From Streptomyces taklimakanensis (GTDB taxonomy: Bacteria; Actinomycetota; Actinomycetes; Streptomycetales; Streptomycetaceae): a DNA stretch of 64,000 nucleotides. Of the stretch, positions 52,316-61,380 are shown piece by piece. A program made the position numbers and the translations under genes. The number at the start of each line of letters is the position of its first letter. The stretch's first letter is position 1. Below the pieces are notes generated by a model. That model was not told the origin of the DNA. It made no database searches and was given only the letters and a program-made list of their open reading frames with translations. The stretch spans positions 1,612,001-1,676,000 of the forward strand of contig NZ_WIXO01000001.1 in NCBI RefSeq assembly GCF_009709575.1. The letters are read 5' to 3'.

Positions 52316-53395
52316 ATGGGAGACGGCATGGCTGACGCCGCGGCCACGACGGCGGGCAGGGTCGCCGAGCAACGGGGCGCGTCCAAAGTGGAACAGAAGG
52401 TGACGATCACGGCGATCGCCCAGGAGGCGGGGGTCTCGGTGCCCACCGTCTCGCGGGTGGTCAACGGCCGTTCCGATGTCGCCCCGGCGACCCGGGCCAG
52501 GGTCGAGGAGCTGCTGCGGCAGTACGGCTACCGGCGCCGCACCGCCTCGTCCGGCGACCGTCCCGCCCTGATCGACCTGGTCTTCAACGACCTGGACAGC
52601 CCGTGGGCCGTGGAGATCATCCGCGGTGTGGAGGAGACCACGCACGAGGTGGGCTTCGGCACGGTGGTCTCGGCGATCCACGACCGCGCGGGCTCGGCCC
52701 GGCAGTGGATGCGCAATCTGCGGGCCCGCGCCTCGGGCGGGGTGATCCTGGTGACCTCCGTCCTGGAGCCGGTCCTCCACGAGGAGCTGCACCGACTGGG
52801 CGTGCCGCTGGTCGTGGTGGACCCCTCCGGCTCGCCCGCCCTGGACGCCCCGACCGTCGGCGCCACCAACTGGGCCGGCGGGATGTCCGCCACCGAGCAC
52901 CTGCTGGAGCTGGGGCACCGTCGGATCGGGTTCATCGCCGGGCCGCCGAGACTGCTGTGCAGCCGGGCCCGCCTGGACGGCTACCGGGCCGCGCTGGAGG
53001 CCGCGGGAGTGGCCGTGGACGAGCGGCTGATGGTGCCGGGCGACTTCTACCACGAGTCGGGCTTCACCGGCTGCAACCGGCTGATGGACCTGGACAGGCC
53101 GCCGACCGCCCTGTTCGCGGCCAGCGACCAGATGGCGCTGGGCGCGATCGAGGCGCTGCGGCGGCGCGGCATGCGGGTGCCGGAGGACGTGAGCATCGTC
53201 GGCTTCGACGACCTGCCGGAGGTCCGCTGGTCGGCCCCGCCGCTGACCACGGTCCGTCAGCCGCTGGTGGAGATGGGCAAGGTGGCGGCGCGCACCGTGC
53301 TGCGCCAGGCGCGCGGCGAGGAGATCGACTCCCCGCGCGTGGAGCTCGCCACCGAGCTGGTCGTGCGCGCCAGCACGGCGCCGCCGGCCGCCTGA
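52316..53395 (+). CDS. bxlR: LacI-family repressor of the xylobiose operon, BxlR-like
   Basis: 359 residues from the ATG at 52316, which has GGAGGAG five bases upstream. A ~30-residue head precedes the LacI helix-turn-helix (VTITAIAQEAGVSVPTVSRVVNGRSDVAPATRARVEELL). The effector domain shows IDLVFNDLDSPWAVEIIRGVEE and SIVGFDDLPEVRWSAPPLTTVRQPL. Place between a xylanase gene and genes like bxlEFGA matches the bxlREFGA cluster of S. thermoviolaceus, where BxlR is a repressor released by xylobiose. The longer frame starting at 52190 would cover the operators and is rejected. Confidence 0.88.
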   Translation: MGDGMADAAATTAGRVAEQRGASKVEQKVTITAIAQEAGVSVPTVSRVVNGRSDVAPATRARVEELLRQYGYRRRTASSGDRPALIDLVFNDLDSPWAVEIIRGVEETTHEVGFGTVVSAIHDRAGSARQWMRNLRARASGGVILVTSVLEPVLHEELHRLGVPLVVVDPSGSPALDAPTVGATNWAGGMSATEHLLELGHRRIGFIAGPPRLLCSRARLDGYRAALEAAGVAVDERLMVPGDFYHESGFTGCNRLMDLDRPPTALFAASDQMALGAIEALRRRGMRVPEDVSIVGFDDLPEVRWSAPPLTTVRQPLVEMGKVAARTVLRQARGEEIDSPRVELATELVVRASTAPPAA

Positions 53396-53418
53396 TCCGG
53401 CGACGGACCGGGCGCCGG

Positions 53419-53451
53419 CCGGAGGTCGTCCGGAGGCCGCCCGGAGGCGGA
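53419..53451. repeat. Three tandem 11-bp repeats after bxlR
   Basis: CCGGAGGTCGT, CCGGAGGCCGC and CCGGAGGCGGA run head to tail, 24 bases after the bxlR stop. Possible mRNA-end structure or simple slippage product. Confidence 0.8.
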
Positions 53452-53518
53452 CTGAACAACTCCATATAACGGGCGCATCACGCTGTCGGGTCTCAGGTCC
53501 CCTTTTTTGTCAGACCTG

Positions 53519-53574
53519 TTGACACCGCTGAAACGCATACGTACTTTCCCACCACTACTACCGATAATTTTCGG
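53519..53574 (+). promoter_or_regulatory. Promoter and operator of the bxlEFGA operon
   Basis: A consensus -35 TTGACA at 53519-53524 is followed after 17 bases by a weak -10 TACTTT (53542-53547). Downstream, CCGATAATTTTCGG at 53561-53574 is a near-perfect palindrome resembling the CGAA-N-TTCG type BxlR site and the CGAAACTTTCG xylan element. An operator in the transcribed leader fits a roadblock mode. GGAAGG (53584-53589) is the ribosome-binding site. Confidence 0.65.
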
Positions 53575-53595
53575 AGTCCTTCCGGAAGGTATGCG

Positions 53596-54936
53596 ATGCG
53601 AACAGCAGTACAGGGCCCGGCCAGAGGTGGCCGCAAGGGAACCCGGCGGCACCGCGCCGCCGCGCTGACGGCGACCGCGCTGGCCGCCTCGTTGGTGCTC
53701 ACCGCCTGCGGCAGCGGCGGTCCCGGTGAAGAGTCGTCGGACGCGGCCCTGGAGGTCTGGGTCTACCAGGACGCCTCGGTCACGGTGCAGCAGGCGGCCG
53801 TCGAGCGGTTCAACGAGAAGTCGGACATCAAGGCCGAGCTCGTCGAGGTGCCCGGGCAGAACTACCAGGACAAGATGCGCAGTGCCATGGGCACCCCCAA
53901 CGCCCCCGACATCTTCTTCAACTGGGGTGGCGGCAGCATCGCCAACTTCGTCGAGAAGGACATGCTGGTCGATCTGACCCCCGAGCTGAAGAAGGACACC
54001 GAGTTCAGGGACTCGTTCATCCCGGCGATCCTGAACGAGGGCAAGATCGACGACAAGTACTACGGCATCCCGATGCGCGGCATGCAGCCGGTGATGCTCT
54101 TCTACAACAAGAAGGTCTTCAAGGAGGCCGGCGTCGAGCCGCCGAAGACCTGGGACGACCTGCTCGACCTGGTCGACACCTTCAAGAAGGAGGGCGTCAC
54201 CCCCTTCGCGCTCGCCGGCACCACGCCCTGGACCGAGCTGATGTGGGTGGAGTACCTGCTGGACCGCATCGGCGGCGCCGAGGTCTTCGACCGCATCCGG
54301 GGCGGCGACTCCTCCGCCTGGGGCGACCCGGCCGTCCTGGAGACCGCCCGGACCATCCAGGACCTCGTGGACCGCGGCGCGTTCGGCAACAAGTACCAGT
54401 CGGTCGACTACGACTCCGGCGCCGCCTCCACCCTCCTGGCCAAGGACAAGGCCGCCATGTTCCTGATGGGCAGCTGGGAGTACTCCACCCAGCAGTCCAA
54501 CAACCCGGACTTCGCCAAGTCCGACCTGGGCTGGACCACCTTCCCGGCGATGCCCGACGGCAAGGGCGACCCCCGGAACGTGGTGGGCAACCCCACCAAC
54601 TACTGGTCGGTCAACTCCAGCCTGAAGGGCGAGAGGCGCGAGGCCGCCATCGAGTTCCTCAAGACCACCGCCGAGGAGGCGTACGTCAAGGACATGGTGG
54701 AGAACGGTGAGGTGCCCGCCACCACCGACGCCGAGGAGCAGCTCGCCAGCCACCCGGCCCCCGACTTCGCCCTCTCCGCGTACGACCTGGCCCTCGACGC
54801 CCCGTCCTACACCCTCTCCTGGGACCAGGCGCTGCCGGCCCAGCAGGCCTCGCCGATGTTGACCAACATCCAGAAGCTGTTCAACAAGCAGCTCGACCCC
54901 GAAAAGTTCGTCGACGCAATGAAGGCTCTCAAGTGA
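53596..54936 (+). CDS. bxlE: Xylobiose-binding lipoprotein
   Basis: 446-residue family-1 extracellular binding protein. Arg-rich n-region, hydrophobic core and lipobox LTAC with Cys38. The mature part starts ALEVWVYQDASVTVQQAAVERFNEKS, and NWGGGSIANFVEKDMLVDLTPELK is typical of BxlE. It captures xylo-oligosaccharides for the BxlFG permease; the ATPase (probably MsiK) is not encoded here. An out-of-frame ATG at 53591 overlaps the true ATG at 53596, which has the better distance from GGAAGG. Confidence 0.93.
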   Translation: MRTAVQGPARGGRKGTRRHRAAALTATALAASLVLTACGSGGPGEESSDAALEVWVYQDASVTVQQAAVERFNEKSDIKAELVEVPGQNYQDKMRSAMGTPNAPDIFFNWGGGSIANFVEKDMLVDLTPELKKDTEFRDSFIPAILNEGKIDDKYYGIPMRGMQPVMLFYNKKVFKEAGVEPPKTWDDLLDLVDTFKKEGVTPFALAGTTPWTELMWVEYLLDRIGGAEVFDRIRGGDSSAWGDPAVLETARTIQDLVDRGAFGNKYQSVDYDSGAASTLLAKDKAAMFLMGSWEYSTQQSNNPDFAKSDLGWTTFPAMPDGKGDPRNVVGNPTNYWSVNSSLKGERREAAIEFLKTTAEEAYVKDMVENGEVPATTDAEEQLASHPAPDFALSAYDLALDAPSYTLSWDQALPAQQASPMLTNIQKLFNKQLDPEKFVDAMKALK

Positions 54937-55835
54937 AGCACGTCGCGACCACGTCGCGTGTGGGCCGCCCGGGCATCGCCTGGGCGGTCCCCGGCGTGTT
55001 GTTCTTTGCCCTGTTCGCCGTCGGTCCCATGCTGCTGGTCGTCTACCTCTCCTTCACCACCTGGGACGGCCTGGGCAGCTTCCCCTCCGTGAGCGGCACC
55101 GACAACTGGGAACGGCTGTTCGACGACCCCACGATGCGGCAGGCCGTGAAGCTGAGCATCATCCTCACCGCCGCCAGTTGGCTGATCCAGACCCCCATCT
55201 CCCTGCTGCTGGGAGTGTGGTCCGCGGGCCGCCAGAAGAACCGGGCCGTCCTCAGCGCGATCTTCTTCCTGCCGCTGCTGGCCTCCTCGGTGGCGCTGGC
55301 CCTGCTGTGGAAGTCGCTGCTGGACCCCAACTTCGGTCTGATCGCCGAGATCGGCCCGTGGATCGGCATCGAGAACGGCAACGTGTTCGCCGACGGGACG
55401 AGCGCCATGGCCGCGGTCGCCTTCGTCGCCTCCTGGCAGTTCATCCCGTTCCACACCCTGCTCTACCAGGGCGGCGCCCGGCAGATCCCCAAGTCCTTCT
55501 ACGAGGCCGCCTCCCTCGACGGAGCGGGAACCGTCCGGCAGTTCTTCACCATCACCCTGCCGCAGCTGCGCAACACCGTCATCACCTCCTCGGTGCTGAT
55601 GGTCGTCGGCGCGCTGACCTTCTTCGACACCGTCCTCATCCTGACCGAGGGCGGACCGGGAACGGATACCACGATCGTTCCCTACCTGATGTACGAGACC
55701 GGTTTCCAGGCGTACGACATGGGCTACGCGAGCGCCATCGCCACCACCCTCGTGATCGTCGCCACGGCCATCTCCCTGCTGATGGTCCGGATCTCCGGCT
55801 TCACCGCCATGCGCAGCACCCGGGAGGGGATGTGA
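54933..55835 (+). CDS. bxlF: Xylobiose ABC transporter permease, MalF type
   Basis: 300 residues, six membrane spans. The EAA loop reads FYEAASLDGAGTVRQFFTITLPQLR and a typical late loop is LTEGGPGTDTTIVPYLMYETGF. The GTG start overlaps the bxlE stop (GTGA), and the gene overlaps bxlG the same way, so the three are translationally coupled. Confidence 0.93.
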   Translation: MKHVATTSRVGRPGIAWAVPGVLFFALFAVGPMLLVVYLSFTTWDGLGSFPSVSGTDNWERLFDDPTMRQAVKLSIILTAASWLIQTPISLLLGVWSAGRQKNRAVLSAIFFLPLLASSVALALLWKSLLDPNFGLIAEIGPWIGIENGNVFADGTSAMAAVAFVASWQFIPFHTLLYQGGARQIPKSFYEAASLDGAGTVRQFFTITLPQLRNTVITSSVLMVVGALTFFDTVLILTEGGPGTDTTIVPYLMYETGFQAYDMGYASAIATTLVIVATAISLLMVRISGFTAMRSTREGM

Positions 55836-56755
55836 AGACCGCCACCCGGCCGGACCACCGGCCCTCCCCGAGCGCCCCGTCCGGCCCGCCGGCCCCGCAG
55901 GTCCGCAACGACCGGGGGGTGCGCGGCAGGCTCCGCGGCGTCCGCAAGTGGAACATCCCGGCGGGCGTCGCCGCCCTCCTGTGGCTGGTCGTCGTCGGCC
56001 TGCCGCTGTACGTGCTGGTCCTCGCCACCCTGCGGACCAACGAGGCCTACTACGACAAGGGCGCGCTCTCCCTGCCCGGCGGCCTGACGCTGGACAACTA
56101 CCGGAAGGTGCTGGAAGGCGACTTCTTCACCTACCTGCTCAACACCGCGATCGTCACGGCCGCCACCGCCGCGATCGTCATCGTGCTCTCGGTGGGCGTC
56201 GGCTACACCGTCGTGCGCACCCTCAGCCGGACCTCCCAGCGGGTCTTCCAGTTCTTCCTGCTGGGCCTGGCCATCCCCGCCCAGGCGGTGATCGTCCCCG
56301 TCTACCTGCTGATCACCGAGATGCAGTTGTACGACAGCCTGCTGGCGATCATCCTGCCCATCTCGGCGTTCTGCCTGCCCGTCTGCGTACTGATCCTGGC
56401 GGGCACCATGCGGGACATCGAGGAGGAGATGTACGAGTCGATGGCCCTGGAGGGCGCGAGCCAGACCCGCATCCTCCTCCAGCTCGTGGTGCCGCTCTCC
56501 CGGGGCGGAATCTCCACGGTCGGCGTCTACGCGGCGCTGCAGGCCTGGAACAACTTCCTCTTCCCGCTGATCCTCACCCAGTCGCGGGACACCAAGGTGC
56601 TCACCCTCGGCCTCTACGACTACGTGGGCCAGTTCCGGGTGGACATCCCGGCACTGCTCGCCGCGGTCGTGCTGTCGATCGTGCCGATCTTCGTCGTGTA
56701 CCTCTTCGCGCGCCGTCAGCTCATCAACGGCCTCATGGGGGCCGGCGGGCGCTGA
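55832..56755 (+). CDS. bxlG: Xylobiose ABC transporter permease, MalG type
   Basis: 307 residues from the GTG at 55832 (overlapping the bxlF stop). A Pro/Arg-rich N-terminal ~45 residues precede six spans; the EAA loop reads YESMALEGASQTRILLQLVVPLSRG with Glu-Ser-Met in place of the usual Glu-Ala-Ala. AWNNFLFPLILTQSRDTKVLTLGL is a standard MalG segment. It pairs with BxlF. Confidence 0.92.
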   Translation: MKTATRPDHRPSPSAPSGPPAPQVRNDRGVRGRLRGVRKWNIPAGVAALLWLVVVGLPLYVLVLATLRTNEAYYDKGALSLPGGLTLDNYRKVLEGDFFTYLLNTAIVTAATAAIVIVLSVGVGYTVVRTLSRTSQRVFQFFLLGLAIPAQAVIVPVYLLITEMQLYDSLLAIILPISAFCLPVCVLILAGTMRDIEEEMYESMALEGASQTRILLQLVVPLSRGGISTVGVYAALQAWNNFLFPLILTQSRDTKVLTLGLYDYVGQFRVDIPALLAAVVLSIVPIFVVYLFARRQLINGLMGAGGR

Positions 56756-56794
56756 ACCGCGCCCCGACCACGCTGACGCCGAACAAGGAGCCTC

Positions 56795-59053
56795 ATGCAT
56801 CACCACCCCTGGCAGGACACCTCCCGACCCTCGGAGGAACGCGCTGCCGACCTGCTGTCCCGGATGACGCTGGAGGAGAAGCTCGCCCAGCTCTCCAGCA
56901 TCTGGCCCGGGTCCGAGGCCGAAGGCGAGGACGTCGCTCCGTTCCAGCACGAGGTCTCCGAGGCCGTCGACCTGGACGGGCTGCTGCCCCACGGCCTGGG
57001 GCAGCTCACCCGCCCCTTCGGCACCGCGCCCGTGGACCCGACCGAAGGGGCCCGGGCGCTGGCGGACTTCCAGTCCCGGGTCGCCGCCGCGAACCGGTTC
57101 GGCATCCCGGCCCTGGCCCACGAGGAGTGCCTGACCGGGTTCACCGCCTGGCAGGCCACCGTCTTCCCCACCCCGCTGGCCTGGGGCGCCACCTTCGACC
57201 CCGCGCTGGTGCGCGAGATGTCCGCCGCCATCGGCGCCTCGATGCGCTCGGTCGGCATCCACCAGGGCCTCTCCCCCGTCCTGGACGTGGTGCGCGATCC
57301 GCGCTGGGGCCGCACCGAGGAGTCCATCGGCGAGGACCCCTACCTGGTGGCGACCGTGGCCACCGCCTACGTGGCGGGCCTGGAGTCGGCCGGGATCGTG
57401 GCCACCCTCAAGCACTTCGCCGGCTACTCCGCCTCCCGCGGCGGCCGCAACCACGCGCCCGTCTCCATCGGCCCGCGCGAACTGGCCGACGTGATCCTGC
57501 CGCCGTTCGAGATGGCGCTGCGCGAGGGCGGCGCCCGTTCGGTCATGCACGCCTACAACGACCTCGACGGCGTGCCGGCCGCGGCCAGCCCCGATCTGCT
57601 GACCGGGCTGCTCCGCGAGGAGTGGGGATTCACCGGCACGGTCGTCGCCGACTACTTCGGCATCTCCTTCCTGGAGCGCAACCACCGCGTCGCCGATTCC
57701 CCCGCCCGTGCCGGCGCCCTGGCCCTGGCGGCGGGCGTCGACGTGGAGCTGCCGAGCGTGCGCTGCTACGGCGAGCCCCTGCTGAAGGCCGTGCGCTCCG
57801 GCGAGGTCTCCGAGGAGCTGGTGGACCGGGCCGTGCTGCGGGTCCTGCGGCAGAAGTGCGAGCTGGGCCTGCTGGACCCCGACTGGAAGCCCACCGTGCC
57901 GGAGGGGAAGGTCGACCTGGACCCGCCGGCCATGCGGGAGCTGGCCCGGCGCGTGGCCGAGGAGTCGGTCGTCCTGCTGGACAACCGCCGGGACGTGCTG
58001 CCGCTGTCCCCCACGGCCCGGATCGCCGTGGTCGGCCCGTACGCCGACGAGCGGTCCGCCATGCTCGGTTGCTACACCTTCCCCCGGCACGTGGGCGTGG
58101 AGCACCCCGACCTGGCCCTGGGCGTGGAGATCCCCACGCTGCTGGACTCGCTGGGCGCCGAGCTGCCCGGGGCGGACCTCACCGCCTCCCCCGAGGACGC
58201 CGACATCGTCGTCGCCGTCCTCGGCGACCGCTCCGGCCTCTTCGGTCGCGGCACCTCCGGCGAGGGCTGCGACGCCGAGGACCTCACCCTCCCCGACGGC
58301 CAGGCCGCGTTCCTGGACGAGCTGCTGGAGCGCACCGACAAGCCCGTGGTGCTGGTGCTGCTCACCGGACGCCCCTACGCGCTCGGCCGCTGGGACGGCC
58401 GGCTCGCCGCCGTGGTGCAGGCGTTCTTCCCCGGCGAGGAGGGCGGCCCGGCCGTCGCCGGAGTGCTCACCGGACGGATCGACCCCTCCGGCCGACTCCC
58501 GGTCAGCGTGCCGCGCGGCAACGGCGGCCAGCCCTGGACGTACCTGGCGCCGCCGCTGGGTCTCAAGGGCGCGGCCAGCAACCTCGACCCGACGCCGCTG
58601 TACCCCTTCGGGCACGGTCTGTCGTACACCACCTTCGCCTGGGAGGGGGCCGGCGCCGACACCGACGCCCTCCCCACCGACGGCGGCACGCGCGTGCGTC
58701 TGACCGTGCGCAACACCGGGGAGCGGGCGGGCACCGAGGTCGTCCAGCTCTACCTGCACGATCCCGTGGCCCGCACCGTCCAGCCGGTCAGCCGGCTGGT
58801 CGGCTACGCACGGGTGGCGCTGGAGCCGGGGCAGGCGGCGGAGGTCGTCTTCGACTTCCACGCCGACCTGGCCTCCTACACCGAGCGGCCCGGCCGGCGG
58901 ATCGTCGAGCCCGGCGCCGTGGAGCTGCGCCTGGCGGCCTCCAGCGCCGACGTCCGCCACACCGTGCCGCTGACCCTGACCGGGGAGGAGCGCACGGTCG
59001 GGCACGACCGTCGGATGACCTGCGGGGCCGAGGTACGCGTCCTGCGGCCCTGA
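56795..59053 (+). CDS. bxlA: Intracellular beta-xylosidase, GH3
   Basis: 752 residues without signal peptide, so it hydrolyses imported xylobiose in the cytosol. GH3 barrel with substrate loops KHFAGYSASRGGRNHAPV and MHAYNDLDGVPAAASPDLL; the nucleophile is Asp286 (GTVVADYFG). The second domain has GRGTSGEGCDAEDLTLP with the likely acid/base Glu. A C-terminal fibronectin-III-like domain begins near residue 650 (LTVRNTGERAGTEVVQLYL). Last gene of the operon, 39 bp after bxlG, with a ribosome-binding site AAGGAG before the ATG. Confidence 0.95.
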   Translation: MHHHPWQDTSRPSEERAADLLSRMTLEEKLAQLSSIWPGSEAEGEDVAPFQHEVSEAVDLDGLLPHGLGQLTRPFGTAPVDPTEGARALADFQSRVAAANRFGIPALAHEECLTGFTAWQATVFPTPLAWGATFDPALVREMSAAIGASMRSVGIHQGLSPVLDVVRDPRWGRTEESIGEDPYLVATVATAYVAGLESAGIVATLKHFAGYSASRGGRNHAPVSIGPRELADVILPPFEMALREGGARSVMHAYNDLDGVPAAASPDLLTGLLREEWGFTGTVVADYFGISFLERNHRVADSPARAGALALAAGVDVELPSVRCYGEPLLKAVRSGEVSEELVDRAVLRVLRQKCELGLLDPDWKPTVPEGKVDLDPPAMRELARRVAEESVVLLDNRRDVLPLSPTARIAVVGPYADERSAMLGCYTFPRHVGVEHPDLALGVEIPTLLDSLGAELPGADLTASPEDADIVVAVLGDRSGLFGRGTSGEGCDAEDLTLPDGQAAFLDELLERTDKPVVLVLLTGRPYALGRWDGRLAAVVQAFFPGEEGGPAVAGVLTGRIDPSGRLPVSVPRGNGGQPWTYLAPPLGLKGAASNLDPTPLYPFGHGLSYTTFAWEGAGADTDALPTDGGTRVRLTVRNTGERAGTEVVQLYLHDPVARTVQPVSRLVGYARVALEPGQAAEVVFDFHADLASYTERPGRRIVEPGAVELRLAASSADVRHTVPLTLTGEERTVGHDRRMTCGAEVRVLRP

Positions 59054-59068
59054 TCCGGCACCGGCCGT

Positions 59069-59101
59069 GCGGCGCCCGCCCGCGTCCGGGGCGGGCGCCG
59101 C
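59069..59101 (+). terminator. 13-bp perfect hairpin after bxlA
   Basis: Arms 59069-59081 and 59089-59101 pair perfectly around a 7-base loop, 15 bases past the stop. Confidence 0.85.
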
Positions 59102-59160
59102 GCCGGGGAGGGTCCGCACGGGCACGGGACGGCCGGCGGGGGCGTGCCAGAGTGGGCGTC

Positions 59161-59958
59161 ATGTACGAGACGATTCGGGTCCGCGTCGGCGACCGCACCC
59201 TGTGCTGCCTCGACTTCGGCGGTGCCGGCGTCCCCGTCCTCGCCCTCCACGGCACCTTCGGCCGCGGTTCGGTCTTCGCCCGAGCGGCCCGCGACCTCGC
59301 CGGCCGGGCCCGGATCGTGGCGCCCGACCAGCGCGGTCACGGACTCAGCGACCGGGCGGCCGACTACGGGCGCGACGGTTTCGTCGAGGACGCCGCCCAC
59401 CTGCTGCGCGAGCTGGGCCTGGCCCCCGCCGTCGTCCTCGGGCACTCCCTGGGCGGCATCACCGCCTACCAGTTGGCCGCCCGCCACCCGAAGCTGGTGC
59501 GCGCGCTCGTCGTCGAGGACGTGGGGCCGGTGATGCGCGAGCCCGAGATCGCCCGGCCGGTCCTGGACGTGCGGGGGTGGCCGGCCACCGGCCGCACCCG
59601 GGAGGAGCTCGCCCGCCGCGTCGAGGAGGCCGGTGCCCCCGACAGCGCCTACTTCCTGCACAGCGCGGTCCAGGACGGCGACCGTTGGCGGTTGCTGTTC
59701 GACTGGGACGACATGACGGCCGTCCAGGAGGGCGGCACCGGCGACTGGTGGGCGGACTGGCTGGGCTCCACCTGCCCCGCGCTGGTGCTGCACGGCGGCA
59801 GGAGCCCCCTGTTGCCCGCGTGGTTGGCGCGGGAGATGACCGAGCGCCGTCCCCGCACCCGGCTGGTCACCTTTCCGTCGGCCGGGCACTGGGTCCACGA
59901 CGACGCCCCGGAGGACTTCGCCCGTGCCGTCGCCGACTTCCTCGACGCGCCGGGGTGA
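59161..59958 (+). CDS. Alpha/beta-hydrolase of unknown substrate
   Basis: 265 residues, no signal peptide. Oxyanion-hole HGTFGRG, nucleophile Ser in GHSLGG, catalytic His in SAGHWVHDDAPEDF. At the usual acid position after strand 7 the sequence is LVLHGGRSPLLPAWLA, where GxD is replaced by GRS, as in a known subgroup; the acid may come from FDWDDM instead. Esterase, lactonase or epoxide-hydrolase activity cannot be distinguished. The ATG follows GGGCGTC with no strong ribosome-binding site. It stands alone between two terminators. Confidence 0.85.
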   Translation: MYETIRVRVGDRTLCCLDFGGAGVPVLALHGTFGRGSVFARAARDLAGRARIVAPDQRGHGLSDRAADYGRDGFVEDAAHLLRELGLAPAVVLGHSLGGITAYQLAARHPKLVRALVVEDVGPVMREPEIARPVLDVRGWPATGRTREELARRVEEAGAPDSAYFLHSAVQDGDRWRLLFDWDDMTAVQEGGTGDWWADWLGSTCPALVLHGGRSPLLPAWLAREMTERRPRTRLVTFPSAGHWVHDDAPEDFARAVADFLDAPG

Positions 59959-59982
59959 CCGCCGGCGGGCGGGTACCGGCGA

Positions 59983-60002
59983 CCGGTTGTTGGGGCAACC
60001 GG
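59983..60002 (+). terminator. Hairpin after the alpha/beta-hydrolase gene
   Basis: CCGGTTG (59983-59989) pairs with CAACCGG (59996-60002) around TTGGGG, 24 bases past the stop. Confidence 0.65.
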
Positions 60003-60117
60003 CCACTCCGGGCGGTCGATTGTTCATGCCCCGTCAAAAGAGCGCCCCTAGCCTTCCGGGACGTTCGACCCCGCGGCCCACCGGACGCGGGGCCAGACGA
60101 CCCCCGGGAGCGTTCAC

Positions 60118-61284
60118 ATGACCGTGGAACGTCGCACCTTCCTGCGCGGAGCCGTACTCGCCGGATCGGTCGCCGCCTTCGGCGGCTCCCTGTGGCGCGG
60201 CGCCGCGCACGCCGCGCCCGCCCAACCCGGCCCCAGCCCCTACGGGAGCCTCCTGCCGGCCGACGCCAACGGCGTCCGGCTGCCCCGGGGCTTCACCAGT
60301 CGGGTGATCGCCCGTTCCGGGCGGAGGGTTTCCGGCACCTCCCACACCTGGCACAACGCCCCCGACGGCGGCGCCTGCTACGCCACCGACGGGGGAGGGT
60401 GGATCTACGTCTCCAACTCCGAGGTCACCCCCGGCGGCGGCGCGGGCGCCGTCCGCTTCGACTCCGCCGGGAACGTCACCGACGCCTACCGCGTCCTGTC
60501 GAACACCCGTCAGAACTGCGCCGGCGGCAAGACCCCGTGGAACACCTGGCTCTCCTGCGAGGAGGTGGACCGCGGCTACGTCTACGAGACCGACCCGTGG
60601 GGCGTGAACCCCGCCGTCCGCCGCGACGCCATGGGCCGTTTCAAGCACGAGGCGGCGGCCGCCGACCCGGTCCGGAAGGTGATCTACCTGACCGAGGACG
60701 TCTCCGACGGTTGCCTCTACCGCTTCCGCCCGCACACCTGGGGCGTGCTGTCCTCGGGCACCCTGGAGGTGCTGACGGGCGGCTCGGGCACCTCCGGTTC
60801 GATCGGCTGGGCACCCGTCCCCGACCCGTCCGCCTCCTCCACCGCCACCCGCCACCAGGTCGCGGCCGCCAAGCACTTCAACGGCGGCGAGGGCTGCCAC
60901 TACGCCGACGGCAGCTGCTGGTTCACCACCAAGGGCGACGGCCGGGTCTGGCGGCTCGACGCGGCGCACGACACCGTCGAACTCGCCTACGACGACTCCC
61001 TGGTCTCCGGCAGCGCCCCGTTGACCGGCGTGGACAACGTCACCGGCTCGGCCTCCGGCGACCTGTTCGTCGCCGAGGACGGCGGCACCATGGAGATCTG
61101 CGTGATCACCCCGGACGGCGTGGTCGCGCCCTTCCTCCAGGTCACCGGCCAGTCGTCCTCGGAGATCACCGGCCCGGCCTTCTCGCCGGACGGCAGCCGG
61201 CTGTACTTCTCCAGCCAGCGCGGCACCAGCGGCAGCAGCTCGGGCGGCATCACCTACGAGGTGACCGGCCCGTTCCGCTCCTGA
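60118..61284 (+). CDS. Tat-exported DUF839/PhoX-like protein
   Basis: 388 residues. A clear twin-arginine signal (ERRTFLRGAVLAG ... AAHA) ends near residue 36, so the folded protein is exported. The mature part is a beta-propeller of the DUF839 group related to PhoX calcium/iron-dependent alkaline phosphatases: LPRGFTSRVIARSG, HNAPDGGACYATDGGGWIYVSNSE, CEEVDRGYVYE, GRFKHEAAAADP, EGCHYADGSCWFTTKGDGRVW. A phosphatase role is plausible by family only. One GTTCATG lies upstream, but a convincing PhoP box was not found. Confidence 0.85.
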   Translation: MTVERRTFLRGAVLAGSVAAFGGSLWRGAAHAAPAQPGPSPYGSLLPADANGVRLPRGFTSRVIARSGRRVSGTSHTWHNAPDGGACYATDGGGWIYVSNSEVTPGGGAGAVRFDSAGNVTDAYRVLSNTRQNCAGGKTPWNTWLSCEEVDRGYVYETDPWGVNPAVRRDAMGRFKHEAAAADPVRKVIYLTEDVSDGCLYRFRPHTWGVLSSGTLEVLTGGSGTSGSIGWAPVPDPSASSTATRHQVAAAKHFNGGEGCHYADGSCWFTTKGDGRVWRLDAAHDTVELAYDDSLVSGSAPLTGVDNVTGSASGDLFVAEDGGTMEICVITPDGVVAPFLQVTGQSSSEITGPAFSPDGSRLYFSSQRGTSGSSSGGITYEVTGPFRS

Positions 61285-61338
61285 CCGTTCCGCTCCCGCC
61301 CCCCTTCCGGCCGCCCTCCCTTCCGGCGGCCTCTCCCA

Positions 61339-61370
61339 CACGGGCCCCGGAACCCGCCCCGGGGCCCGTG
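61339..61370. terminator. Bidirectional hairpin between PhoX-like and lipoprotein genes
   Basis: CACGGGCCCCGG (61339-61350) pairs with CCGGGGCCCGTG (61359-61370) in the 96-bp gap between convergent genes. Confidence 0.85.
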
Positions 61371-61380
61371 CCGGGAGGTG

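Noticed and set aside
60022..60037. PHO box upstream of the PhoX-like gene
   Set aside because: Only one GTTCATG unit; the expected 11-bp direct repeats are not convincing.
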